A stretch of 64,000 nucleotides of DNA from Panopea generosa (taxonomy: Eukaryota > Mollusca > Bivalvia > Adapedonta > Hiatellidae), in contig CM055900.1 of the NCBI GenBank assembly GCA_029582155.1, forward strand, positions 44,513,624 to 44,577,623, read 5' to 3'. The notes under the pieces were generated by a model. The model saw only the letters and a program-made list of their open reading frames with translations. It was not told where the DNA came from and made no database searches. This document shows, piece by piece, positions 11,651-22,112 of this stretch. The translations under genes and the position numbers were made by a program. Position 1 is the first letter of the stretch. Each line of letters begins with the position of its first letter.

Positions 11651-12446
11651 GGATTTTAGTCTAGTTTTGTCTTATCGTCTTGGTTTTATCATACAATGGT
11701 TGGCAATCTTCAAACTGAAAATGAATCAGTCTAAAACTGAAATAATCATGTATGGATCCACACAACAGTTAGCGAAATTGAACATCATAAGTGTAAACGT
11801 TGGTTGGTGTGTCGTAAAATGTGTCGATCATGTCAGAGACCTGGGTGTAATCATGACCAATACACTCAACTTTGACCATCACATCCAAAATGAGTGTCAG
11901 AAAGCTCATGTGCAGGTACGACATCTTCGAGCTATACGTAAACATCTCACACAAAAGTCAACTGAATCATTAGTGCATGGATTGGTTCATTCCCACATTG
12001 ACTTCTGCAACGGTTTATTTACTGAAATTCTAGCCTGTCAAATCAACAAACTACAGCGAGTCCAAAATCATGCCGCTAGAGTTGTCATGAATGCTTCCTA
12101 TGATCAACCAAGTGCAGAACTACTAAAAGAATTACACTGGCTTACAGTTAAAGCTAGAGTCATGTTCAAAGTCTTAGTAATGGTTTTCCGTGTCATCAAT
12201 GGTACAGCTCCTGTATATCTGAGGGAAATGTTTGTACCTACTCGATTACGGTACAGACTACGATCACAAGGTGACATTAACTTAAACATACCTAGACGGC
12301 GAACAAAACTAGCAGACAGATCTATGGCCGTTGTTGGTCCCAAATGGTGGAATAATCTACCGAGTTATCTGAAAGACATTCAATCTGAAGCTAATTTTAG
12401 ATCAAAACTGAAAACACATTTGTATAGTCAGTTTCATGAACAATGA
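11640..12446 (+). pseudogene. LINE ORF2 C-terminal fragment (268 codons)
   Basis: The frame is open to a stop at 12446. Recognisable blocks in order are: KMNQSKTEIIMYG (the thumb-side motif after the RT active site, about residues 27-40), RDLGVIMTNTLNF, HSHIDFCNGLF (the conserved S-H-x-D-x-C-N motif), KLQRVQNHAARVV, LHWLTVKARVMFKVL, and a C-terminal RSMAVVGPKWWNNLPSYLKD block. That order is typical of CR1, L2 and jockey-type ORF2 C-termini. The apparent ATG at 11640 lies in the last minisatellite unit and is not a genuine start; LINE similarity begins near 11690. It lacks endonuclease and the catalytic YADD-type motif, so it is a dead fragment despite the intact frame. Confidence 0.8.
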
Positions 12447-12638
12447 GTGTGCTCCGGTTAAATACAAAATACCTGTAGCAATATAAAACAGTATTGATTA
12501 TTGATATATATATAGAATCCTGTTAATATATTGAATGTATATGTTTTAAATGTGTGTTGTGTAATTGTGAAGCGCAATAGAATATTTTATAATTTTTGCG
12601 CTATTTAAATGTAATGTATTTGTATTTGTATTTGTAAC
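11640..12638 (+). mobile_element. 5'-truncated non-LTR retrotransposon (CR1/L2/jockey-like) 3' end
   Basis: This holds the C-terminal part of a LINE reverse transcriptase ORF followed by a short 3' untranslated region and a hexamer-type tail of TATTTG repeats near 12617-12638. The catalytic RT motifs upstream of the KTE segment are missing, as expected for incomplete target-primed reverse transcription. The 5' break coincides with the end of the 69-bp array. Confidence 0.8.
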
Positions 12639-13046
12639 CTAACATCTTTATATTATCAACTTACGAAAGGACGGATGTGCTACTTAGATTTACTGTAAGG
12701 TCTTAATTATGAATAAAAGATGATTTTTTACCTTGGAATCATTGGCCTTGTTAGAAAATATTGGCTTTATTTAATAAGTATAACACAAATGAAAAGTCTG
12801 TTGTCAATATCAGATGGACGGTTGCCAACGTTTCCATTAAGTTTCTAAGCAGGATGTCGTTATCTTTATTTCATCAAAGCCACTATCAGACAGAATTGAT
12901 ATAAAGCTTCACAGATTCAGTTGATAGATAGTAACAGATTAAATATGCACTTTATATTTATTTTGTTACCGTATTGGTGCAGTTCGCAACTCTGAAAACT
13001 ATGAAACTATATGTCCAAAATGAAGAATAGCATTTAACACACACTT
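12639..13046. other. Intergenic, nothing recognised
   Basis: AT-rich DNA between the LINE tail and the 18-bp array. No supported feature. Confidence 0.6.
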
Positions 13047-13345
13047 TCACCTCAAAATACACTACCCCCACAAACTACACTATCGCCACAAAATACACTA
13101 TCACCGCAAAATACACTATCACCAGTAAACACACTATCACCACAAACTACACTTTCACTACAAAATACACTATCACCACAAATTACACTATCGCCACATA
13201 CTACACAATCACTACAAAATACACTATCACCACAAAATACACTACTTTCACAAAATACACTATCACTAGAATATACACTATCACCACAAAATAACACTAT
13301 CTCCAAAAATACATTATCACCACAAAACCCACTACTACGACAACT
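13047..13345. repeat. 18-bp minisatellite (CACAAAATACACTATCAC type)
   Basis: Degenerate units of about 18 bp. Since 18 is divisible by three, the minus strand stays open as an SVFCGD-type hexapeptide repeat for 84 codons; that frame is a by-product of the period. Confidence 0.9.
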
Positions 13346-14099
13346 ACACTATTTTCACAATATACAAACACAGACAATTTCAAACACTATAGAGCATACT
13401 ATCACTACATTCATTTCATATTAATCACTTTTATATTCCGATACACTAGCAAGAAAAATGCACTTATCGTTCTGTTGTTAGATAAAACATATCTATAGAT
13501 ACAATGCATAGATACATAGATACATGTAGTGTCCGTAAAATTTCACACGACACTCATTAGTCTTCGTCAATATATCCGGGCGTGTAAACGCCTTCTCCGT
13601 GCAGTAATTTGTGAGTGCGACATGATGCCGATTGAATGATGCATTATTACAGTTCATCAGCAGTAATTTCAATATCAACTTTCGGAAACCGAGCATTAAT
13701 TAACGGTTATACACGGAATATTCACGTGTGCCAGATAAAGCATTACGGACAATATAAACGTAGCGTATTTATGTTATAATATTTATCTTTCAGTTCAACC
13801 AATATTTAAATCAATCAGTTGAAACAGCAAGAAAAGAAGTGACAATGGAATTACACATTCAAAAATTCCTAAAAAAGGTGGGTCGTCGTGTGATGTAAAC
13901 GATGGCAGTGTATGTGTAAGTGAGAGTATTAGAAAAGCGATTTTGGTGTCATTTAATGACTCTGTCTCTACAATGGATAGCTCAATGTTCGAGTCATAGT
14001 CATCACATGATGTAGTTACTTCTGATGCTGATACTGGGTTCAATAAAAGCGGCACACCGTAGCTGAATACAATGTCTAAATGCCACCGTCAAATACTGA

Positions 14100-14798
14100 C
14101 ATAATGGATTATTAAAAAAGTATGGATGCTAAAATCAATCGCATGGACAAACGTTTAAATACACTGGATTTATTGGAAAAGAAGGTTTGTTCGTTTGATT
14201 TGGAATTAAAAAAAGTGGAACTATGTACATGACAATAATAATAAAAAACAATGACAAAGTGTCATCAATCTGTGATAGGGCTGAAAATATCGAGTTCTCG
14301 TTTGGACTGACACAGGATAACATCACCCAATTACAAAAGGACAAAAAAAGCATGCAGGACGAATTGTTATACGTTCAGTCACAGTCCATGCGAAACAATA
14401 TAATTTTTTGCGAACATAACAAAGTAGCCGAAAGAAACACATGTGCAACTTTAATCAAAATTACGGGACTTAATGATTGATAAACTAAACATAGCGCAAG
14501 CTGTTGAAGGTTTGAGCGTGTGCATAGGATGGGTCCAAAATCCGGTGGTGCAGTTCCATTACGCAAAACTGTGGCACAATTTACCTTATTTAATGATCGA
14601 GAAATGGCACGACGGCAGTCCAGGGAACTGAAAGGTACAAACTTGTTTCTCTTTGAGCAATTTCCTAGCGAAATTGTTGAGCGAAGCAAGGCTCTGGTTC
14701 CAAGATTCAAGACGGCGAAGCGTGATAACAAGGCGGCATGGTTTAGTTATGACACGTTGTACATTAATGGCAGACCATTGCGTGATGGGACGGAGTAG
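14100..14798 (+). pseudogene. LINE ORF1 (L1 ORF1p-like) relic
   Basis: A first piece near 14120-14225 reads as a coiled coil (MDAKINRMDKRLNTLDLLEK...). After a stop and frame change, 14223-14480 continues with heptad-like charged sequence and then QSQSMRNNIIFCEH, which resembles the start of the RRM-like domain. The third piece (14520-14798) reads RMGPKSGGAVPLRKTVAQF, then FNDREMARRQSRELKGTNLF and a C-terminal YINGRPLRDG. This coiled coil, RRM and C-terminal domain order is that of L1-type ORF1 proteins, which bind element RNA as trimers. At least two disruptions make it non-functional. Confidence 0.7.
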
Positions 14799-14809
14799 CG
14801 GTACGTTGA

Positions 14810-17160
14810 GGCTGGGCTGAACGTTACATCATGGAACGTTAATAGGCTGACGAGATACAAACTTTAAGATCCGGAGTTCATCAAAAAGTTATCGAACTTT
14901 GACATTATTTTCTTGTATGCAACTTGGGCTAACAGTAATTATGATCTTAAAGTTGATGGATATACACATTTAAATTATTTTCGTAAATGCCAAAATAAAA
15001 GAACTAGACGATGTAGTGGGGTATTGTTGTCTAAACAAAAGATTCTATAAAGCAGGGTATTGAAGTAATACAAAATCATATTGATACTTTGTTATGGTTG
15101 AAATTAAATAAGCACTTTTTTAACTTTGAAAGTGATATTTTTTGCAGTTGTTTATATATCGGTCGGAAGCTTTTTTTGAATAAAAATAAATCTAATAAAT
15201 GTAATTATATTACTAATGAAGCTTTTTATGATTATTTTTCTAATCTTTATGACAATCTGCCAAGCGCATCAAGTGCTGATGCTGAGACATTTTGTAATAC
15301 TTATGAGTATTTAATTCAAGTAATTGTTCTTTTGTAGAACTCGATATGCCAAGTTACTGTGTTAGAAAATGAAAAAAAAGTATAAAAAGTCTCAAGTCAA
15401 ACAAAGTTTTGCTGTTGATATACTTCTAAATAAATATTTTATTGAATCTTGTGGTATATTGACTTCACATCTTGTCGATATTTTTAACGGTATTTTTAAT
15501 TCTGGTCATTTTTCTTATAATCAGAAGCGATGATGGTACATATTTATAAGAAAAGTGACCCGGACGATGTTAATGGTTATGTGTGTATAAACTTAGTCAG
15601 CTGTTTATTTACTGGTATTTTAAATAAAATAATTAATACTTGGATTGAACAAAAAGCAATATTGTGGGCGACGCTCAATTTTGATTTAGACGTGGAAGGT
15701 CGACTGTAGATGCAAAATATGTACCTTATTATTATACAAAAAGTATTGTAAAAAAATGACCGCCTAGCTTGTGCGTGGTTTGGTCTAAAGAAAGCGTTGT
15801 TTGGTAGTATTTATCGAAATGGTTTATAGTTTAAATTTTACTGACTAGGAGTTAATGCTAAAATGCTACGAATTATCCGTGATATGTATTTAAGTGTTAA
15901 AGCATGTAACTCATATTCCGAGTTCTTTGAATGTGCTATTGGTTTAAACCAAGGGGAACTAATTTTTCCTGTGATGTTCTCATTATTTTTAAGAAATTTA
16001 GAATTGTACTTGTGCGAAGATCCAAATTGTGGCATAAACTTGGATGACATAACATTTATTTTAATATTTTTTGGCTGGAGATATGGTAATATAAGGTAAA
16101 CACTCGACTGACCTACAAAAAAGTATTAATCTTTTACATAAATATTGTGAAACTTGGGGGTGGGGGGGTAGAGGTGAAAGCTGAAAAAAAAACTAAGATC
16201 AACCGTTAGAAGTATTGAATGATTTTAATTATCTTGGCACGGTGTTTAGTTACACAGGTAACTAATCCATTAACCAAGAAGCTTTGGCTGGCAAGGGTAT
16301 TTAAGCCTTAAACATTTTACTGGCTAATACACGTAAATAAACATTGAAACTTCAAACTGTCTGTCAATTATTTGATGCTTTTGATGGCTCAACTCTAAAT
16401 TACGCCTGTGAAATATGGGGATTTTCTAGATCAAAAGAAATCGAAAAATTTCATCTGAAATTTTGTAAATATTTGTTAAATGTTAAATTGTCGAAAAGTA
16501 ATAGATATGTACGTATGATCAAATACTGGTCTAAAATTGTTAAATCTGATAACATTATAGTTAAATATTCATTACTTATTGATTGTAATAAAGGTGCTAT
16601 GAATTGGGTAAAAAACGTCAAAAACCTACTTGAAGATTATGGATTTTCGTATATCTGGTTAAGTACCGATGTTGCAAATTTGTTAAACTTCCATATTGTT
16701 TTAGATAATTTTTAAAAAATGTGGTTTAATGAATTCGAAAACATTCGTTTCTTTTTGTACTTTCAAAATATTCAAAACTACTTTGGAATTCGAAAATTAT
16801 TTAGATATGCTTCCGAGAAATTAAGAATTCCTATATCAAGATTAGGATTATCGTCACATCAGTTAAAAGTTGAAACCGGTCGTTATGCACATAAATTGAG
16901 CGTAACTTGCGTTATTGCACTCTATGTAATTTTAATGACAAAGAAGACGAATACCATTTTGAGTTTATGTCCTAGTTACCAGGATATCCGTAAAAGCTTT
17001 ATTAAATCCTATTACTATAAACAGCCAAGTATGTTAACATTCATTGAGTAAATGCAAAGTAAGAAGTATTCAGTCTTGTTAAATTTGTGTAAGCTTATTC
17101 ATCAAGTTGTTAGTGCTCACAATTCCGTTTATAATAAAAATAAATATAATATTCGTCTAT
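14810..17160 (+). pseudogene. LINE ORF2 (endonuclease-reverse transcriptase) relic
   Basis: It begins just after ORF1 with LNVTSWNVNRLT, the N-terminal motif of apurinic-type endonucleases, and continues with DIIFLYATW. Later pieces include SNLYDNLPSA (15244-15280), YKKSDPDDVNGY near 15550 (RT finger region), KMLRIIRDMYLSVKAC and IGLNQGELIFPVMFSLFL (15863-16000; the usual GxxQGxxxSPxLF block with substitutions). The YADD-type catalytic site is not found in a clean frame. C-terminal pieces are at 16344-16715 and 16719-17051 (KVETGRYAHKL, CPSYQDIRKSFIKSYYY). There are many stops, frameshifts and apparent deletions. Confidence 0.7.
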
Positions 17161-17616
17161 AGTTTTGTGTTGTTCTACCCAGGTTTATATATGACAAAGT
17201 ATTTAAATGTTTATTTTATTTTTGTCCAACCTCAGAAACTATTAAAAATATATGTCGGTATTTAAAGAACGCCATTTTTATTTGAACTTGTATGTAACGA
17301 GAAGCATTATATGAATAAAGAATTTTGAATCTTGAATCTTGAATCTTGAATCTAAATCAGTCATCAGCCGTCATTGTTAGCGGGGTATTTGATAAACTAG
17401 CATATTTTAATTAATGTCCAGATTCCAAACTTTCGACAGTCATTTATGTGTTCTTAAAGTCGTGTTCTGTAATCCAAATATATCTAGATATTAATATTCA
17501 TAATTATACTAAAATTCTTAAACTACAATTTTATCTATATTATCTAAAAATGTTTCTGTTGTATTTAGAACTATACGTGTATAAATATTACGCATGGATT
17601 ACTGGCTCACATTATA

Positions 17617-17650
17617 CAGACCCTAAACCGCTCAAGTACCCCATAATTGC
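17617..17650 (+). repeat. Left TIR of the 2.9-kb element
   Basis: About 34 bp matching the right end inverted. It is followed at 17650-17740 by a GC-rich run of direct CTCCGTTCGCG-type 10-mers. Confidence 0.8.
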
Positions 17651-18844
17651 ACTCCGTTTGCGCTCAGTTTGCACTCCGTTCGCGCTCCGTTCGCGCTTAG
17701 TTCGCGCTCCGTTCGCGCTCCGTTTGCGTGCACTCGATTAAACGCGGTTAATTTAATGCACTCACAAACGCAAGTATTCGCTCACGAGCGCTGTATAGCT
17801 AAGTGCTGTATTTAATACTCCTTTTAGCGTTCGCTTCGTTCAGCGTTCACTCAACGTTCAGTTCGCTCAGTTCGGTTTCCGGCCCATAGCCAATCGCAAC
17901 ATCTCAACTCTTTAAACTGATTCTATATTGACTTTTTAATTTAATCTGTTCCAATGGAGCAATTAAATGTATCCATGGGATTTTAGTCAAGGTAAATTAA
18001 TTCATAATCCGATTGTTTGTCTACAGATTACGTCACCCGCTGGGCGATAGGTTGAACAAGTATCGATAGTAGGCATGTTAAACGGAAGTGTCTATGTTTT
18101 GATATGTGATCAGTGGTCTTGGTGATCAAAGAATATCGCACGTTATACCGGCTTCTGTTATCCAGACACCGACGTTTGTTTGCGTCAGTATCTTCTTTGA
18201 TATACCGTAAGCTGTTTGTTACAGGAAATCAATAAAGTTTGTCCACAAAATTTACATATACATCATCAACATAAACTAAATAAATTGTTATTTATAATTA
18301 AATTTAATTAATAATTCCATACTGTTGATACCTCATTGGCATTATGATAATCCATAAATCTGCTCAGTGTAAGCAGTGACTTAACAACATGTGGATATAT
18401 CACTGGTTTTGTTAATGTTCAAACTGAAATAAGCTTTATAATCAATAATATGCACTGCATTGGTGATGAAAAATTTATTATAATCTGTGAGATGCAATTC
18501 GACATTATAATCAATGATTTTTGAAAAATAATAATCTTGTAGTGTTTTTTCTAGAGTTGGGTCCAAATGTGGCTTCACTAAACTTAAAAAAAGATATTCT
18601 GATATTTTAATTTTTTTATAATTATTTTCGTTATCATTATGTTTATAAATATACTTGCAATAAACTTTTTTCAGTGGGTTTCTCAATTATTCTTTTGCTG
18701 ATAGTATGCTTTATGTTAATATATTATTTAAAATGACAAACTATATTTAACTTGTTTGAAACTACACCCACTGTGCTATACCACTAATTATATGACACGC
18801 AGCAACACACCCGTGGTGTTAATTACGTTATGTCACATGCCAGT

Positions 18845-19655
18845 GAGAGCCGTGTCAATTAGGTTATATGCTAAAGCGGTGACTTATCGGTCTATTGACC
18901 ACGGAAGATATGTATGATTTCATTTTGATTGTAATTCGTGCCAGATGGATGAATTTTAATTGAGCCAACATTATGTGATTGAAAAGAAAAAAATAAGAAA
19001 GAAAAACTGCCAGCCAATTAACAACAAATAAAAAAATTATTTAAGATATTGGTTATTCGAAGTTTCAGAACGCTTTAGTATGTAAATATCATGATGTTAA
19101 TATCATTAAATTAACGAACCGAAACCCCCACGCCAGCTCTGAGTGAATGGTAGAAAGTGTGACATACACGTATAAAGAGATGTGTATTCAGGGCTGTCAT
19201 TTTACCACAGCTGCCATAGCGATTTCGTATAAAAACAGATCAGAATTGTTAATTTACAAAATAAAACAATCCTACAAACTAATAAAAATTAAAGTAATTC
19301 CTTGTAAAAATGTAGTATTTTATTTGTATTAATTTTTACTTTCATTATTTGTTTTATTTTTTTTGAAATATTATTATCATTGGAGCTATTATTATAATAT
19401 ACATATTGACTTATTGATTTGTTTACAGCTTTTATATTGGATTCGTGCGTATGTGCATCTGGTCAGTCGTTCACAATTAATATAACAATTAAATTACTAT
19501 AATGAAGGCAGAGTTGCATGGCAATAAATAGTTAATTGGTGATTTATCTGTCCATTGATCACAACGAACCCTGCCGGTGTGTAATGTTCATTTTGATTAT
19601 AATTTGTGCAAGATGAATGAATCTTTATTTAACCCGCGGCATGTGATTGGATAAG
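18845..19655. repeat. Diverged direct duplication inside the 2.9-kb element
   Basis: 18855-18985 and 19510-19650 align over about 130 bp with scattered differences: a GGTGA(C/T)TTATC(G/T)GTC block, a TTGA(C/T)CAC block, CATTTTGATT(G/A)TAATT(C/T)GTGC and a final ATGTGATTG. The offset is about 655 bp. Confidence 0.65.
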
Positions 19656-19689
19656 AAATATATAGTCAAAATCAATACTTAAATATGCA

Positions 19690-19890
19690 GATTTTTTATA
19701 ATTTTATTATTATCATCATTATTATTAATATCTATTGTATATTTTATTATTATTTATTACTATTATTACTAATATTATTGTTATTATTGCTATATTACTT
19801 TATTATTATATTATTATATTATCATATTATTATTATCTGAGTATTTTTTCTTCTTTATTATTATTATTATTATTATTATTATTGTTGTAG
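19690..19890. repeat. TTA/ATT-rich microsatellite
   Basis: Imperfect trinucleotide ATT/TTA runs, including an uninterrupted TTATTATTA tract near 19855-19883. Confidence 0.85.
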
Positions 19891-20278
19891 TACATGTTTT
19901 GTATGTTCTATAACTAATTTATATCGAAATAACACGGCAAATTAGCCTTGAAACCGTAGATAACCAATGATGTGTCGTCTATTGTATAATAGGTGTTTTA
20001 AACATTATTGTATTGATCAGCTAAATATTGATATTTATGTTATAATTGATACATTGTTGACCAAAATAAGTTTTATCATGCGTTTTACAGTAAAACATTT
20101 ATATTAACTACATGGTTTATATTCATTTGAAAGAAAATTTATTTTTATCTCGATTTTAAGTATCGACTTCACGATCAAATAATAAAAAAAGAGTATATCC
20201 GAATGAACGAGTGCACTCAGTAGCGCACGAAAAGTTCTGTTATCAGTTTTCTTACTGTGTCTAGCGTATACAGCGCTT

Positions 20279-20518
20279 CTGAGTGCACTCAGCGTATCTG
20301 AGTGCATTCAGCGTGTCTGAGTGCACTCGATCTATTTCATGCGTTCAGGAGTGCGTTTATTATTCAAAATCCAGCGTTTGCTTACGGTCCATGTCCGCTC
20401 CGTCTGCGCTCAATCTGCGCTCCGTTCGCGCTCCGTCTGCGCTACGCTCGCGCTCCGCTTACGCTCTGAGTGCACTCCGTTTGCGTGCAATTGGGGTACT
20501 TGAGCGGTTTAGGGTCTG
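20279..20518 (-). repeat. Right subterminal region: palindromic 19-mers and 10-mers plus TIR
   Basis: Three units spaced by 19 bp (starting 20279, 20298, 20317) carry the perfect palindrome CTGAGTGCACTCAG or close variants. Further right, 20395-20470 has GCTCCGTTCGCG-type repeats like those at the left end and on the same strand, then the inverted terminus. Such clusters are often transposase-binding regions; that role is inferred. Confidence 0.65.
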
Positions 20519-20656
20519 TAGCTAAAAAATGTATTAAAAACTATATGTAGAGATGTTTGTATTTATTGGTCACATTATACCCAAAAGTATGTTATTTTTA
20601 AATTCATTGAAAATATATATCTGGTTTCTTCACGTTTCTGAAACATTAATATTGAT

Positions 20657-20680
20657 GGGGGGGGGGGGGGGGGGGGGGGG
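20657..20680. repeat. 24-nt poly(G) run
   Basis: Twenty-four consecutive G on the plus strand. It could form quadruplex structures. Its exact length is prone to sequencing error. Confidence 0.9.
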
Positions 20681-22112
20681 TTAAAAACGTTTTGATGTAT
20701 GTTTCCTTTGAATATTTTTATCTATTAGACAGTCATATAAACTTTGAAGGCAGATATTAATTAATTGTCATATTAATGATCAAACGTGTTAAAGAATAAG
20801 AGGCACAATTACCATTTCCCCGTATTTTTAAGCATACAAAGTTGATTTTATTTTTTATTTAAAACTAATATAGCGTTAAATATCCTGTAATTATGACAAT
20901 TGTGATCGTATATGAAGTTTTTAACGTTCGCAATATTTTAACGGCGATACCGAAGATGACGTTATAATACATAGAACATGCAAACGTGGCGATTTAACCG
21001 ACGGTATATGCAGTTTTTAATACCCGCAAACTAAGAACACCAATCAATAAATAAAATCACTGGAACTCTCTAAAGGTTAACAGAATTATAATTACATGAC
21101 TGGCTTTATTTTTATCACATATTGTTGTAATAAAACATTTCAAAGACAACACATACGATAATAATCAAAATACCTTAATTTATTCAATGACTTCTCATCG
21201 CAATATACACCACAAAGTAATACATAAACCAATTTGGGGTTCATTTTGTCAATATGTCAAGACATGTTAATGAATTTTTTTTCTAAATTTCCCAGATCCA
21301 TTTTTCACCAAAATAATTGCGTCTTGTTTTGGCAATATTTGAACCGAAGGATTGTCCAGTTCAACTGGGAGTTGTGAAAAATGTTTTATGCAATTAAGTG
21401 TGATGTTGAAAGAAAATGGTGAAATCTAAAATAAGAACTTTTAAAGGAATAAAATCAAAATATAAAGGGTTTTTTTTTTTGATAATGTAAATTAAAATTG
21501 TATATGTTGTAGTTAATACTGTAACAGTTTTAGATTATATTGATGGGCCCGTATAGATGGATGAAAATAAATTTAACCTCAGACTAATTGCAACAGAAAT
21601 TGTTTTTGCAGTTTCTGAAACTATTACTTAATTTGACCACAGAAATGAAAATAGGACAAAATCGGAGTTAATTTAAGTACTTTTATTCGGACAGTTTCAT
21701 TCCGAATATTATGACATAGTTTGTACTTTCGGTTTTAATCAACATTAAATTTGACATAATTTTATGTAATTTAATCGAATTGTATACTTTTGTACGGATT
21801 GAAATGCTCTGCGAATAGAAATGCAATCAATTTATTCACGAGTATCTGAGTATTTTGGTTTTTTTTTGTTTGTATATAAAGTGCAGTTTAAAAATGTCAG
21901 CGCTCAATTCAGATACGAGCTTATTGCTGGCGCGAGTAGTACACGTTTCTAAAAGTTGTCATTATTCAGTATTGTTCACGCAGCATTGTTCTGTTACTGT
22001 TTTATACGCGGTATCATTTACATGTAATGTTATAATATTTTAAAAAGGTATTCAATTGTACGATAGTATCTTTCTGTAAGTTGTTTATTGTCAATAAAAG
22101 AAGAGTGGACGC
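20681..22112. other. Intergenic, AT-rich, nothing recognised
   Basis: No coding similarity and no TIR partner for the relic that follows was found by eye. Confidence 0.55.

Larger units (their letters stand above)
13800..17353 (+). mobile_element. Near full-length decayed LINE with L1-like ORF1
   Basis: Two consecutive coding regions on the plus strand, both broken, are followed by a 3' tail of four TTGAATC-type heptamers (about 17323-17353) preceded by GAATAAAG. The order is ORF1 (coiled coil, RRM-like, C-terminal domain), endonuclease, RT, Cys/His-poor C-terminal region. The exact 5' end is not visible and 13800 is approximate. Confidence 0.75.
17617..20518. mobile_element. 2.9-kb TIR element with TA target duplication, no recognised transposase
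   Basis: The left end CAGACCCTAAACCGCTCAAG (from 17617) is repeated inverted at 20485-20518, with the match continuing through GTACCCC and AATTGCA apart from a small indel. TA flanks both ends (17615-17616 and 20519-20520). Outward-facing CAG termini with a TA duplication fit several TIR superfamilies, including Tc1/mariner-related ones. The interior has no recognisable transposase. A 101-codon minus-strand frame (18381-18686) is the longest open stretch and is Tyr/Asn/Lys-rich without a known motif. I infer a non-autonomous element. Confidence 0.75.

Noticed and set aside
13052-13306. 84-codon Cys/Ser/Val-rich minus-strand frame
   Set aside because: It is the translation of an 18-bp tandem repeat, which stays open simply because the period is divisible by three.
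18381-18686. 101-codon minus-strand ORF as transposase of the 2.9-kb TIR element
   Set aside because: It is too short, Tyr/Asn/Lys-rich and shows no DDE/D-type spacing or helix-turn-helix.
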